Shown: positions 8,590 to 17,379, counted from the first letter of the stretch. The stretch is 64,000 bases of DNA from Methylocystis silviterrae (GCF_013350005.1 NZ_JABVWW010000007.1:129501-193500), one strand, 5' to 3'. The notes: a model not told the origin generated them from the letters alone. Translations and numbers: made by a program.

Positions 8590-8852
8590 TCGACTGGCGG
8601 ACGCGCGCGAGTCAAAGCCGAGCGCCGCAAGGCGCGCCGGTGAAACTCAGGCCAGCGGCAGCTTTCTGTCGTGGTTAAATGAACGATGTCGTGGCGAGAA
8701 AAAGCCGCTCCGCGACGCGGTCAGTCGAACATCGGCTTGCACGTTGAGCAGGCGCGCATGCCGAATTCGTCTTATTGACGCGCCCCCGCTCTTGAAAACA
8801 GCGCCGGCCTGATTAATTCGCCAGTGCGGCTCTTTCGCGCGAGGACTTTGCA

Positions 8853-9020
8853 ATGGCTGACGACGAAAACCCCACCGTTAAAAAGAACAAATATCTTTTC
8901 GGGGGCGTAGGGGCCGTTCTCGGCGGTCTGACCGGCGTCGCGATCGGCGGCCCGCTCATCGCGGTGGTCGGGGCGGGACTTGGCGGCCTGCTCGGATACA
9001 ATATGCTGAAGCGGTTGTGA
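8853..9020 (+). CDS. 55-residue glycine-zipper mini-protein
   Basis: A short frame encoding MADDENPTVKKNKYLFGGVG and continuing through repeated G-x-x-x-G / GG pairs (GGLTG, GGP, GAGLGG) to a C-terminal YNMLKRL. The pattern is a charged N-tail, one hydrophobic glycine-zipper segment (about residues 15-48) and a basic C-tail, as in small membrane-inserting or oligomerising proteins. It is not a recognised family. GAGGA lies 8-12 nt before the ATG, and the GC bias at third positions agrees with a real gene. The convergent neighbour ends 4 bp away. It could be a stress-induced membrane peptide or a type-I-toxin-like protein; neither is shown. Confidence 0.6.
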   Translation: MADDENPTVKKNKYLFGGVGAVLGGLTGVAIGGPLIAVVGAGLGGLLGYNMLKRL

Positions 9021-9024
9021 CGGG

Positions 9025-9507
9025 TTAATCGTCGCGCTGACCCAGAAACAGCAACACCAGCGCCGCGCAGCCGATGAAGCGGAACGCGGCTTGCTCGGCG
9101 TCTGGCTGGGACCGCCACATCTGGAACCATTCCCCGCCGACGGCCATGAAGCCGAACAGGTAAAGGCCGACGGCGAGCGCAAGACCCGCAATCGCGACGC
9201 CCTTTGCGGCGTTGAACCGCGCGGCCTCCGCCTTGCGCCTCAGCAACAGCCGCCACACGCCCGCCAGAATGAGCGCGCCGGCGGAAAACTCCACCGCGAT
9301 GATGAAGGCGTAAAACATCCGATGCAGCGCGGGACTGGCGACGGCGCGCCACTCCAGCGGGCTGCCGGCCGGCACCTGATCCATCGACATCACATGGCTG
9401 ACGAACTGGTAATTCGTGGCGTAGTCGGTCACATTATTGATCGCGACGAGCAGAATGAGCGCGCCGAGCGCGGCCGTCAGCAAAATCTTCGAATATCTCA
9501 TCAACAT
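9025..9507 (-). CDS. DUF2165 integral membrane protein
   Basis: A 160-residue predicted small inner-membrane protein of the DUF2165 family. Landmarks are an N-terminal membrane helix (KILLTAALGALILLVAINN), the family motif NNVTDYATNYQFVSHVMSMD, then ALHRMFYAFIIAVEFSAGAL and two further helices, giving four transmembrane segments. The function of the family is unknown. The start is placed at the ATG at 9507 because GGGAG lies 8 nt upstream; the GTG nine bases further up overlaps that Shine-Dalgarno sequence and is unlikely. The next gene upstream is divergent. Confidence 0.8.
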   Translation of the reverse strand: MLMRYSKILLTAALGALILLVAINNVTDYATNYQFVSHVMSMDQVPAGSPLEWRAVASPALHRMFYAFIIAVEFSAGALILAGVWRLLLRRKAEAARFNAAKGVAIAGLALAVGLYLFGFMAVGGEWFQMWRSQPDAEQAAFRFIGCAALVLLFLGQRDD

Positions 9508-9605
9508 GTCGACCACTCCCGGACCCAGCCTAGCATGACCTGAGCCATTGATCTTGCGACGCGAGGGCTTACAACACAGTCTGCTCTCCCGTCGGACATG
9601 CGACC

Positions 9606-10310
9606 ATGATTGATCTTTATTACTGGCCGACCCCCAACGGCCACAAAGTCACGATTTTTCTCGAGGAAGCGGGACTCGCTTATCAGATCAAGCCCGTCGA
9701 CATCACGAAAGGGGACCAATTCAAGCCAGAGTTTCTCGCGATTTCTCCGAACAATCGCATGCCTGCCATGGTCGACCGCGCGCCGGCCGATGGCGGCGCT
9801 CCGGTAGCGCTCTTCGAATCGGGCGCGATCCTCGTCTATCTCGCGGAGAAGACCGGACGGCTTTTTCCCGCGGACCTCCATGCCCGCGCGCGAACGCTGC
9901 AGTGGCTGTTCTGGCAGGTCGGCGGACTTGGCCCGATGGCCGGTCAAAACCACCACTTCGCCAAATACGCGCCGGCAAAAATTCCCTACGCGATCGAGCG
10001 CTACCGTAACGAGACCGGTCGGCTCTACGGCGTGATGGACGGTCAGCTCGCCAAGACGCCTTTTCTCGCAGGCGAGTATTCGATCGCCGACATCGCCTGC
10101 TATCCCTGGATCGTTCCGCATGAGGATCAGGGCCAGGATCTGCACGACTTCCCGCATCTCAAGCGCTGGTTCGAGGCGATCCGTTCCCGGCCGGCGGTGA
10201 TCCGCGCCTATGCGGCGGGCGCTCCCTATGAGCGGTCGCGTCTCGATTTTACGGCGCTGGAGCGCGAAATACTTTTCGGCCAGACCAGCGAGCGCGGCGG
10301 CGCAAAATAG
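9606..10310 (+). CDS. glutathione S-transferase family protein, YfcG-like
   Basis: A 234-residue GST-fold protein of the YfcG/YghU (Nu-class) group, which in E. coli acts as a glutathione-dependent disulfide reductase rather than a classic transferase. The N-terminal thioredoxin-like domain carries [20 protein letters not shown] with the Thr/Asn that replaces the catalytic Ser/Cys, NNRMPAMVD (cis-Pro), and [12 protein letters not shown] (glutathione gamma-Glu binding). The C-terminal all-alpha domain has [20 protein letters not shown] and [14 protein letters not shown]. pyrE follows 44 bp downstream on the same strand. Confidence 0.88.
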   Translation: MIDLYYWPTPNGHKVTIFLEEAGLAYQIKPVDITKGDQFKPEFLAISPNNRMPAMVDRAPADGGAPVALFESGAILVYLAEKTGRLFPADLHARARTLQWLFWQVGGLGPMAGQNHHFAKYAPAKIPYAIERYRNETGRLYGVMDGQLAKTPFLAGEYSIADIACYPWIVPHEDQGQDLHDFPHLKRWFEAIRSRPAVIRAYAAGAPYERSRLDFTALEREILFGQTSERGGAK

Positions 10311-10353
10311 GTTATGGCTGCGCGGCTTTTTTAAACAGGGACACGCCGCATCC

Positions 10354-11037
10354 ATGTCGAACGACCGCCAAACCGCCGCGCGAGAGACCGCCAAGGCGCT
10401 GATCGAAGTGCAAGCGGTGCTCGTGAATGTCGATAAGCCTTTCATAACCACCGCCGGCTGGGCGTCGCCGGTCTATATCGACATGCGCAAGATCATCGCC
10501 TTTCCGCGACTGCGGCGTCGCCTCGTCGAATTCGCAACGCGGACCATCGAGCGCGACATCGGCTATGAATCGCTCGACGTCGTGGCGGGCGGCGAGACGG
10601 CCGGCATTCCCTTCGCGGCCTGGATCGCCGACAGCCTCATGCTGCCGATGCAATATGTGCGCAAAAAGCCCAAGGGCTTCGGCCGCAACGCCCGCATCGA
10701 AGGCGATGTGATGGAGGGCGGCCGCGCCCTGCTCGTCGAGGATCTGGCGACCGACGGCGGCTCGAAGAAGGATTTCGTGCAGGCGCTGCGCGACTCAGGG
10801 CAGCGCTGCGACCATGTCTTCGTGTTCTTCTTCTACGATATATTCGCCGGCGCGCGCGAGGAGCTGGCCGCGCTCGGCATAAGCCTGCATGCGCTCGCAA
10901 CCTGGCGAGACGTGCTCGCCGTGGCCCGCGAGCACAAATATTTTCCCGATGACGCGCTGAACGAAGTCGAAGCCTTCATCGCCGATCCCGTCGCCTGGTC
11001 GGCCGCGCATGGCGGCCTCGCCAAGGCGAAGGGATAG
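10354..11037 (+). CDS. pyrE: orotate phosphoribosyltransferase
   Basis: Transfers ribose-5-phosphate from PRPP to orotate to make OMP in pyrimidine synthesis. The 227 residues contain [20 protein letters not shown] (orotate/PRPP contact), [16 protein letters not shown], the flexible-loop Lys pair [10 protein letters not shown], and the PRPP-binding [16 protein letters not shown]. The ATG at 10354 is chosen because the in-frame sequence upstream belongs to the end of the GST gene in another frame. This is the long, C-terminally extended alphaproteobacterial form. Confidence 0.93.
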   Translation: MSNDRQTAARETAKALIEVQAVLVNVDKPFITTAGWASPVYIDMRKIIAFPRLRRRLVEFATRTIERDIGYESLDVVAGGETAGIPFAAWIADSLMLPMQYVRKKPKGFGRNARIEGDVMEGGRALLVEDLATDGGSKKDFVQALRDSGQRCDHVFVFFFYDIFAGAREELAALGISLHALATWRDVLAVAREHKYFPDDALNEVEAFIADPVAWSAAHGGLAKAKG

Positions 11038-11056
11038 CCCGGCCGAAGCGGGCGCT

Positions 11057-11350
11057 TTAGCTGCAGCGGATAAATTCACGATAGAGCCAGCCGAGCCGCT
11101 TGCCGCCGGGGCTCGCCACATAGGCCCAGGGCTTGCCGTGATCGTCCTCGCCATAGCGCTGCACGATAATTGCCTTCCCGTCTTCAATGGCGCCGATGAC
11201 ATTTTTGCGCTGATCGCGGATGGCGATCGAAGCGCCCATGGCGTCCGTCGCCTTGCAACGATCGCCAGCGAGCGCCGTCGCGCCCCACGCGATCGCGGCG
11301 GCGAGAGCGGCAAGAGTGAGGCCGGCGAAAGGCGCGAGTTTCTCGGACAT
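11057..11350 (-). CDS. secreted SH3-like domain protein
   Basis: A 97-residue protein: MSEKLAPFAGLTLAALAAAI begins a signal peptide probably cleaved after ALA near residue 28, followed by a single bacterial-SH3-like domain ending YGEDDHGKPWAYVASPGGKR and LGWLYREFIRC. The two Cys could form a disulfide. Such periplasmic SH3 domains often bind peptidoglycan or enzymes. GGAG seven nt before the ATG supports the start. It is divergent from the VanX-like dipeptidase next door. Confidence 0.65.
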   Translation of the reverse strand: MSEKLAPFAGLTLAALAAAIAWGATALAGDRCKATDAMGASIAIRDQRKNVIGAIEDGKAIIVQRYGEDDHGKPWAYVASPGGKRLGWLYREFIRCS

Positions 11351-11431
11351 GAAAGGCCTCCCGATTGCGATGGAAAGACCTATAGTCAGGGTTCGAGAGT
11401 TACGAATTGCGCCAACGCACGTGGAGCCGCC

Positions 11432-12076
11432 ATGCGCAGAGTGATGTTTCTTCTTATCGGGGTGTTTTCCGCACCATCGGCGCACGCCGGCGAACCGCCG
11501 CCAGGCTTCGCGCGCCTTGCTGACGTCGCGCCGGGCATCGTTCAGGAGATGCGCTATGCCGGCGCCGACAATTTCACCGGCGCCCCAGTGCCCGGCTATG
11601 ACGCGCCGCAATGCTGGCTGCGCACTGAGGCCGCCAAAGCGCTGGCCGCCGCGCAGAAGGATGCGCGCGCCCGCGGGATTTCGCTCGTCGTCTACGATTG
11701 CTACCGACCGCTGCGCGCCGTTTCGGCCTTCGTCGACTGGTCGCGCAACGCCGATCAGCGGACGAAGACCGAACATTATCCGCGCCTCGCCAAGAGTGCG
11801 CTGTTTCCCGAGGGCTATATCGCCGAACACTCCACCCATTCGACGGGATTGGCCGTCGATATGGGCGTCAAAGGCTGGAATTTCGGCACGCCGTTCGATT
11901 TTTTCGATACGCGCTCATGGACGAAAGCCAAAACCTCAAAGACGGCGCGGGCGCATCGCGACGCGCTCGTGGCGCTGATGCGCCGCCACGGCTTTGAAAA
12001 TTTTCCGCGCGAATGGTGGCATTTCACCTACAAGGGCGCGGAGGGCGCGCCGAGCTACGATGTCGAGATCAAGTGA
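11432..12076 (+). CDS. D-alanyl-D-alanine dipeptidase (VanX/DdpX family, M15)
   Basis: A periplasmic zinc dipeptidase that cleaves D-Ala-D-Ala, here probably for cell-wall turnover rather than vancomycin resistance. After a signal peptide (to about residue 20, SAPSAHA) the M15D motifs follow in order: EMRYAGADNFTG, YDCYRPLRAV (substrate Arg), EHSTHSTGLAVDMG (Zn His and Asp) and FPREWWHFTYKG (catalytic Glu and third Zn His). The length of 214 residues is typical. recG follows 34 bp later on the same strand but is unrelated. Confidence 0.9.
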   Translation: MRRVMFLLIGVFSAPSAHAGEPPPGFARLADVAPGIVQEMRYAGADNFTGAPVPGYDAPQCWLRTEAAKALAAAQKDARARGISLVVYDCYRPLRAVSAFVDWSRNADQRTKTEHYPRLAKSALFPEGYIAEHSTHSTGLAVDMGVKGWNFGTPFDFFDTRSWTKAKTSKTARAHRDALVALMRRHGFENFPREWWHFTYKGAEGAPSYDVEIK

Positions 12077-12110
12077 CCCGTTCCGCGCCGGCGAGCTGAA
12101 CTGAACCTTC

Positions 12111-14213
12111 ATGCGTCCCTCCCTGCTCGACCCCTTCTTCGGTCGCGTCGCCGCACTGCCTGGCGTCGGGCCGAAAACCGCCAGGCCGTTCGATCGGCTG
12201 CTCGCCAAGCCGGGGACGGAAGCGCGCCTCGTCGATCTGCTTTTCCATCTTCCGTCGACTGTCATCGACCGCAGCGTGCGGCCCACGATCGCCGCCGCCC
12301 CGCTCGAAACGATGGTGGTGTTGAAGGCGCGCGTCACCGAGCATCGTCGCCCTCAGGGCCGATATTCGAAATCGCCCTATCGCGTGCTCGTCGAGGATGA
12401 CACCGGCGACGTCGAACTCGTGTTCTTTCTCGCCAATCCCGACTGGATCGAACGCAGCCTGCCGCTTGGCGCGACGCGCTGGATTTCGGGACGCATCGAG
12501 CTTTATGACGGGCGCCGCCAGATCGTGCATCCGGACCGCGTGCTCGACGAAGCCGGATTGGCGAAGCTCCCCCCATATGAAGCCGTCTATGGCCTCACCG
12601 AGGGCCTGCAGGCGCGGTATGTCTTACGCGCGACGGAAGAAGCGCTGACGCGCCTGCCGAATCTTCCGGAATGGCAGGACGCCAGCGTTCTCGCCGCCAA
12701 TAAGCTTCCCGCATTCGCCGAGGCGCTGCGCGCGGCGCACCGGCCGGCAAGCGCTGATGCGCTCTCGTCGCAGCATCCTGCTCGTCAGCGTCTCGCGCTC
12801 GATGAATTGCTCGCGAGCCAGCTCGCGCTGCGCCTCATTCGCGCAAAGATGCGCCGCCCTCCGGGTCGCGCGCACAAGGGCGACGGCCGCTACGCCCGAG
12901 CGATCGAATCCGCCCTGCCGTTTCGCCTGACGCGCGCGCAGCTGCGCACGCTTGACGAAATCCGCGCCGATCTTGCGTCGGAACAGCGCATGCTGCGGCT
13001 CGTTCAGGGCGATGTCGGATCCGGCAAGACCGTCGTCGCGGCGCTCGCCATCGCGAGCGTGGCTGAGACCGGCCGGCAAAGCGCCTTGATGGCCCCGACC
13101 GAGATCCTTGCGCGTCAGCACCACGATCGGCTTACGCCAACGCTCGCATCCGCGGGACTGCGCGTCGCGCTGCTGACAGGCCGCGCCAAGCCGAGCGAGC
13201 GCGCAGCGCTCCACGCCGCCATTGGAGCGGGCGAAGTCGACGTCGTCATCGGCACGCATGCTCTCGTGCAAAGCGATCTCGCCTTTCACGACCTCGGCCT
13301 CGCCGTCGTCGATGAGCAGCATCGCTTCGGCGTCGAGCAGCGGCTGGCGCTCGGCGCTAAGGGCGACGCCGTCGACGTGCTGGTGATGACCGCGACGCCC
13401 ATTCCGCGCACGCTGGCGCTGACCGCCTTCGGCGACATGGACTGCTCGGCGCTCGACGAAAAGCCGCCCGGCCGCACGCCGATCTCAACGCGCGCGCTTC
13501 CGGCCGAGAGAATCGACGAAGTAATTGCGGGGCTGCGCCGCGCCTTGGCTGAGGGGGCGCGGGCCTATTGGGTCTGTCCGCTCGTCGAGGAGAATGAGGA
13601 GCTGGACCTCTCCGCTGCGCAAGCGCGGCACGCTGATCTGTCGAAGCTTTTTGGAGCGGCGGTCGGCCTCGTTCACGGCCGAATGAAAGGCGGCGAGAAG
13701 GACGCGGTGATGGAAGCCTTTCAGCGCGGCGAAGTCAAAATTCTGGTCGCGACCACGGTCATCGAAGTTGGCGTCGACGTTCCGGAAGCGACGATCATGG
13801 TCATCGAACACGCGGAGCGCTTCGGCCTTGCGCAGCTGCACCAGCTGCGCGGACGCGTTGGGCGCGGCTCGGGAAAGTCCTCATGCCTGCTTCTTTACAA
13901 GGGTCCTTTGAGCGAAGCGGCGAAGGCGCGGCTGATGATCATCCGCCAGACGGAAGACGGATTTCGCATCGCCGAGGAAGATCTGCGGCTGCGCGGCGAA
14001 GGCGAAATTCTCGGCGTGCGCCAGGCCGGTCTGCCGAGCTTTCGGCTCGCCGACCTTTCCGCCCACGCGCGCCTCCTCGCCGTGGCGCGCGATGACGCCG
14101 AATTGATTCTGCGTCGCGATCCCGAGCTTGCGAGCGACAGAGGCCGGGCCTTGCGCGCCCTGCTCTACCTCTTCGAACGCGACGACGCCGTGCGCCTGCT
14201 GCGCGCCGGCTGA
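12111..14213 (+). CDS. recG: ATP-dependent DNA helicase RecG
   Basis: Branch-migrates and regresses stalled replication forks. The 700-residue protein has the N-terminal OB/wedge domain (LPGVGPKTA, then PYRVLVEDDTGDVELVFF) and the superfamily-2 motor: Walker A GDVGSGKT at about residue 300, motif II VVDEQHRFGVEQ, motif III MTATPIPRTLAL, motif V/VI TTVIEVGVDVPEA and LHQLRGRVGRG, and the C-terminal TRG-like LRLRGEGEILGVRQAG. It is full length with no frameshift. Confidence 0.97.
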   Translation: MRPSLLDPFFGRVAALPGVGPKTARPFDRLLAKPGTEARLVDLLFHLPSTVIDRSVRPTIAAAPLETMVVLKARVTEHRRPQGRYSKSPYRVLVEDDTGDVELVFFLANPDWIERSLPLGATRWISGRIELYDGRRQIVHPDRVLDEAGLAKLPPYEAVYGLTEGLQARYVLRATEEALTRLPNLPEWQDASVLAANKLPAFAEALRAAHRPASADALSSQHPARQRLALDELLASQLALRLIRAKMRRPPGRAHKGDGRYARAIESALPFRLTRAQLRTLDEIRADLASEQRMLRLVQGDVGSGKTVVAALAIASVAETGRQSALMAPTEILARQHHDRLTPTLASAGLRVALLTGRAKPSERAALHAAIGAGEVDVVIGTHALVQSDLAFHDLGLAVVDEQHRFGVEQRLALGAKGDAVDVLVMTATPIPRTLALTAFGDMDCSALDEKPPGRTPISTRALPAERIDEVIAGLRRALAEGARAYWVCPLVEENEELDLSAAQARHADLSKLFGAAVGLVHGRMKGGEKDAVMEAFQRGEVKILVATTVIEVGVDVPEATIMVIEHAERFGLAQLHQLRGRVGRGSGKSSCLLLYKGPLSEAAKARLMIIRQTEDGFRIAEEDLRLRGEGEILGVRQAGLPSFRLADLSAHARLLAVARDDAELILRRDPELASDRGRALRALLYLFERDDAVRLLRAG

Positions 14214-14220
14214 TGCGACG

Positions 14221-15420
14221 TCAAAAGCGACGCGCGATCACGATTCGGTTGCTGTTGACGCCCTTCACATTGTTGGCGACGCCCCAGCAGTTGCTGGTTT
14301 TCGTGAAGCTTTGCTCGTTGACGAGCACGCCCAATCGCTCGAACGGAAGATCGTCGAGCGCGCGCCAGACCAGCTGTTCGAGCGGGAGCGCCCCGCCCCT
14401 GACCTCGCCAACCTCATAAGCGACGTGACCGCCCGGCTTCACGACACGGGCCAGTTCTTGGAAAACGTCGCGAGTCATTGCGCGCCAGTCTTCCGGCGCG
14501 CGAAGCTGCGACAGGCGGATGCTGTCGACGTCGATTCCCGCGAACCAGTTGCGCAGCCAATTGTCGCCGCGATAGTCGACGACGTCGAGAAAAGGCGGCG
14601 ACGTGACGACGAGATCGACCGTCGCATCGACGATGTGCTCCAAACGGGCGGCATCCGCCACGACGAGTTGCGCGTCGCAAGCCGTCGGCGCGTCCTCGGC
14701 GAGCAAAGCGCGCGATTTCTTGAAAATCAGCTCCCCGATGTCGCGCCGCGGCGGCGTTTGTTCCCGACGCGCATTGATTTTCAATTGCGCCTTAACAGAC
14801 ACGGCCTGGTTCGGGGGCATCGTATAAACTGAAAAGAATCCGGGCGAGTGGCCCGTCAATCGATTGAGCGCCACCATGCGGATCCAGCTGTCCACGTCGT
14901 CGAGGCAGCCATCATTTGCGCGGATCAGCAGATAGCGGCGCAGCGCGCATATCTGCCGCAGCGTCTCAGAGTGGTAAAAAGCGAGAAGGTCTTCGCGATC
15001 AACTTCGCCGCGCCCCCAGGGCGCGGCCGCAAGCCGCGCCTCGATATCACAAAGCGCAGGAGGCCGCAGCCGCGGGCGCGTCAGCAGCAACGACAGCGGA
15101 TTGGCGTCGGAGCCGATGGGCCTCCGCCCCATCAGCGCCGCTTGCAGGATGGTCGTGCCGCGACCCATGAACGGATCGCAGACGACATCTCCCGGCTGCG
15201 TCAGCCGGTCGATGAAAAACGCGGGAAGCTGCGGCTTGAAACAGGCGCGATAGCTGATCTCATGCAGCGGATGGGCGCGCCTTTGCCCGGCGGTCCAGAA
15301 GGCGTTGAGGTAATAAGGAACGCCGTCTGCGACAACGGCGCGGGTCGCCGCGCCGAATTCTGCGGACCAACGCAGGTCGTGGAAGAATTCCGTTTCCGCG
15401 AGCTTTTGAACTGCGCCCAT
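14221..15420 (-). CDS. solitary DNA methyltransferase (amino-methylating, motif order I then IV)
   Basis: A 399-residue SAM-dependent DNA methylase. Motif I DPFMGRGTT is at residues 82-90, then GRRPIGSDANPLS (motif II), and motif IV TSPPF at 273-277 preceded by DLVV. The SPP[FY] tetrad is typical of N4-cytosine and some N6-adenine enzymes. The motif order differs from CcrM (beta class), so this is not the alphaproteobacterial GANTC enzyme. A conserved N-terminal block (YYLNAFWTAGQRRAHPLHEI, SYRACFKPQLPAFFI) precedes motif I. No restriction endonuclease lies nearby. An XRE/HigA-like gene ends 3 bp upstream, so the two form one operon. The target sequence is unknown. Confidence 0.85.
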   Translation of the reverse strand: MGAVQKLAETEFFHDLRWSAEFGAATRAVVADGVPYYLNAFWTAGQRRAHPLHEISYRACFKPQLPAFFIDRLTQPGDVVCDPFMGRGTTILQAALMGRRPIGSDANPLSLLLTRPRLRPPALCDIEARLAAAPWGRGEVDREDLLAFYHSETLRQICALRRYLLIRANDGCLDDVDSWIRMVALNRLTGHSPGFFSVYTMPPNQAVSVKAQLKINARREQTPPRRDIGELIFKKSRALLAEDAPTACDAQLVVADAARLEHIVDATVDLVVTSPPFLDVVDYRGDNWLRNWFAGIDVDSIRLSQLRAPEDWRAMTRDVFQELARVVKPGGHVAYEVGEVRGGALPLEQLVWRALDDLPFERLGVLVNEQSFTKTSNCWGVANNVKGVNSNRIVIARRF

Positions 15421-15423
15421 GCC

Positions 15424-15708
15424 TCAGTCGCGCTGACGATCGGCGAGGCTTGGCAATGACTTGATCCTCGCGCCGGCAGCGCGGCGCGCGAGCGAAAGCT
15501 CATATTGCGTCTGCAGCTCCAGCCAATCTTCTGGCTGGACGCCGAACCAGTGTCCGAGCCGCAGCGCGGTATCGGCGGTGACGCCCCGCTGGCCATTGAG
15601 GATGGCGGTGACCCGATTGACCGGCACGTCGATATCTCGCGCCAGATCCGACGCCGTCAGTCCGAGTTCCTGCAAATGACGGGCAAGAATTTCGCCAGGA
15701 TGCGACAT
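15424..15708 (-). CDS. HigA-family XRE regulator (orphan antitoxin-like)
   Basis: A 94-residue helix-turn-helix protein of the HigA type: HPGEILARHLQELGLTASDL then the HTH core ARDIDVPVNRVTAILNGQRG and the family tail ALRLGHWFGVQPEDWLELQ. HigA normally pairs with an upstream HigB RNase toxin; here the upstream gene is tgt and no toxin frame is visible. It sits 3 bp from the methyltransferase and may act as its controller. The start at 15708 has GGAG six nt upstream; an open in-frame extension reaches 15894, so a longer product of 156 residues cannot be excluded. Confidence 0.8.
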   Translation of the reverse strand: MSHPGEILARHLQELGLTASDLARDIDVPVNRVTAILNGQRGVTADTALRLGHWFGVQPEDWLELQTQYELSLARRAAGARIKSLPSLADRQRD

Positions 15709-15884
15709 CCCATTCTCCATCGACGCCAGTTTGGATTTTGACGGGCGCGTGCGAACGCTCTCGCGTCGCAGATGCGTCGGCCGACGCGCCTTTGCTGGCG
15801 CTTCCCGCCGAACGCCGATCAAAAATCTTCTGGTGAGCTCTTCATGGTAGCGGCCCATGTTCCGCCCCCGCCGAATATTGTTTT

Positions 15885-15912
15885 CGTAAACCATATTATC
15901 TGGTCCGTAAAC
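15885..15912. promoter_or_regulatory. candidate operator: direct repeats CGTAAAC flanking an imperfect palindrome
   Basis: Two CGTAAAC copies (15885-15891 and 15906-15912) flank CCATATTATCTGG (15891-15903), in an AT-rich spot between the tgt 3' end and the HigA-like gene. HigA regulators usually autorepress through short palindromes, so this is a plausible binding site. It is a pattern-based guess only. Confidence 0.3.
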
Positions 15913-15925
15913 TCGGCTGAGGTCG

Positions 15926-17050
15926 TTAAGCGCTTTCGCCCTCGATCCATTTGGCGCGCGTTTCGGCGATGAAGTCGGCGAGGCGCCCGGCGCCGATGGC
16001 CCCGCGCAGGCCCGCCATCAGCTCCTGGTAATAGGCGACATTGGCCTGGGTCAGCAGCATCATCCCGAGGATTTCCCCTGCTTTGACGAGGTGATGCAGA
16101 TAGGCGCGCGAATAATCGCGCGCGGCCGGGCAGGACGACGCCTCGTCGAGCGGCCGCGGATCGTCGGCGTGGCGCGCATTGCGCAACGTCACCCGTCCGT
16201 GGCGGGTATAGGCAAGGCCGTGTCGGCCGGCCCGAGTCGGCATCACGCAGTCAAACATGTCGATTCCCCGCGCGACGGCCTGAACGATGTCGTCAGGCGC
16301 GCCCACGCCCATGAGATAACGAGGTTTTGATTCGGGCAAATGCGGGGCGGTCGTCTCGAGCATGTCGAGCATCACGCCCTGAGGCTCGCCGACGGCCAGA
16401 CCGCCGACGGCGATCCCGTGGAACTCCATGCCGGCAAGCGCCTGGGCGCTTTCGATCCGAAGCCGCTTCGATTCACCGCCTTGCACGATGCCGAACACCG
16501 CCCTGCCCGGGCGCTCGCGAAACGCCTTACGCGAACGCTCGGCCCAACGCAGCGAAAGACGCATGGCGCGTTCGGCCTCGCTTTCGGAACATGGCAGGCG
16601 CACGCATTCGTCGAGCTGCATCTGAATGTCCGACCCGAGGAGATCCTGAATTTCCATCGAGCGCTCGGGCGAAAGATGATGGCGTGAACCGTCGATATGC
16701 GACTGAAACGTCACGCCGCTTTCATCGAGCTTGCGCAGCTTCGCAAGCGACATCACCTGAAAACCGCCGGAATCCGTCAAGATCGGATAGGGCCAGCGCA
16801 TGAATTCATGCAGCCCGCCCAGCCGCGCGATCCGCTCTGCGCCTGGTCGCAGCATGAGATGGTAGACATTGCCGAGAAGAATGTCGGCGCCCGCGGCGCG
16901 TACGTCTTCGACGAACATCGCCTTCACCGTCGCTGCGGTGCCGACCGGCATGAAGGCGGGCGTACGGATCGATCCGCGCGGCGTGAGAATTTCGCCCTGG
17001 CGGGCGAGGCCGTCGGTCGCGAGAACGGAAAAGGAAAAAGCCTGCGTCAC
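15926..17050 (-). CDS. tgt: queuine tRNA-ribosyltransferase lacking canonical zinc ligands
   Basis: Exchanges G34 for preQ1 in GUN-anticodon tRNAs. The 374 residues carry [27 protein letters not shown] (catalytic Asp), [14 protein letters not shown] and the nucleophile region [15 protein letters not shown]. The C-terminal zinc site is degenerate: the usual C-x-C-x2-C before the YSRAYLHHL motif reads S-S-C-P-A-A-R-D, keeping only one Cys, and the later His position reads TQANV. The GTG at 17050, after AGGA, overlaps the stop of the preceding small gene as GTGA (17047-17050). It is the third gene of a tightly coupled queA-small protein-tgt operon. Confidence 0.93.
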   Translation of the reverse strand: MTQAFSFSVLATDGLARQGEILTPRGSIRTPAFMPVGTAATVKAMFVEDVRAAGADILLGNVYHLMLRPGAERIARLGGLHEFMRWPYPILTDSGGFQVMSLAKLRKLDESGVTFQSHIDGSRHHLSPERSMEIQDLLGSDIQMQLDECVRLPCSESEAERAMRLSLRWAERSRKAFRERPGRAVFGIVQGGESKRLRIESAQALAGMEFHGIAVGGLAVGEPQGVMLDMLETTAPHLPESKPRYLMGVGAPDDIVQAVARGIDMFDCVMPTRAGRHGLAYTRHGRVTLRNARHADDPRPLDEASSCPAARDYSRAYLHHLVKAGEILGMMLLTQANVAYYQELMAGLRGAIGAGRLADFIAETRAKWIEGESA

Positions 17051-17379
17051 GTCCTGTCCTTTGCGCCGAGCGCGGCAATTTTCACAATGCGATAGCGGCC
17101 GCTGTCGCATTCGTTGAACCATACGGCGAACTCTGAGCCGACATTTATCGTCGCCTCGCGCAGGTCAGATCGCCAGCTCTCTCCATGACCGAAGTCGATT
17201 CGTCCGTCGCGCCGTAGAACGAATGGGCGCACGCTATCGCCGTCGAGCGCAAAGGCGCCGAAAAGATTCCATGCCGAAACGATTCGCGCGCCGTCGATCC
17301 GCGCGTCAATGGTCATCGGCGCCTCTCGCGGATCGTCACGCCAGAGCGCGAGGATGCGCATATCGCGAGGCTCGCTCAT
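17047..17379 (-). CDS. uncharacterised 110-aa protein embedded between queA and tgt
   Basis: No recognised family. It reads [20 protein letters not shown], then [37 protein letters not shown] and [16 protein letters not shown]. It is soluble, acidic-to-neutral, with no signal peptide, and looks like a small beta-rich domain. Both borders overlap: its ATG shares ATGA with the queA stop (17376-17379), and its TGA shares GTGA with the tgt start. Such double coupling implies that it is made in fixed ratio with the two queuosine enzymes. Composition matches its neighbours, so it is likely native. Confidence 0.75.
   Translation of the reverse strand: MSEPRDMRILALWRDDPREAPMTIDARIDGARIVSAWNLFGAFALDGDSVRPFVLRRDGRIDFGHGESWRSDLREATINVGSEFAVWFNECDSGRYRIVKIAALGAKDRT

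Noticed and set aside
7078-8852. Site-specific integration (att) repeat of the tRNA 3' end
   Set aside because: No second copy of the tRNA end was found in the next 1.7 kb and no integrase gene is present.
11735-12027. Vancomycin-resistance operon suggested by the VanX-like dipeptidase
   Set aside because: No VanH, VanA, VanR or VanS gene is nearby; the exported enzyme fits cell-wall turnover.
15709-15894. HigB toxin upstream of the HigA-like gene
   Set aside because: The only open frame is the in-frame extension of HigA itself; nothing RelE-like is encoded.
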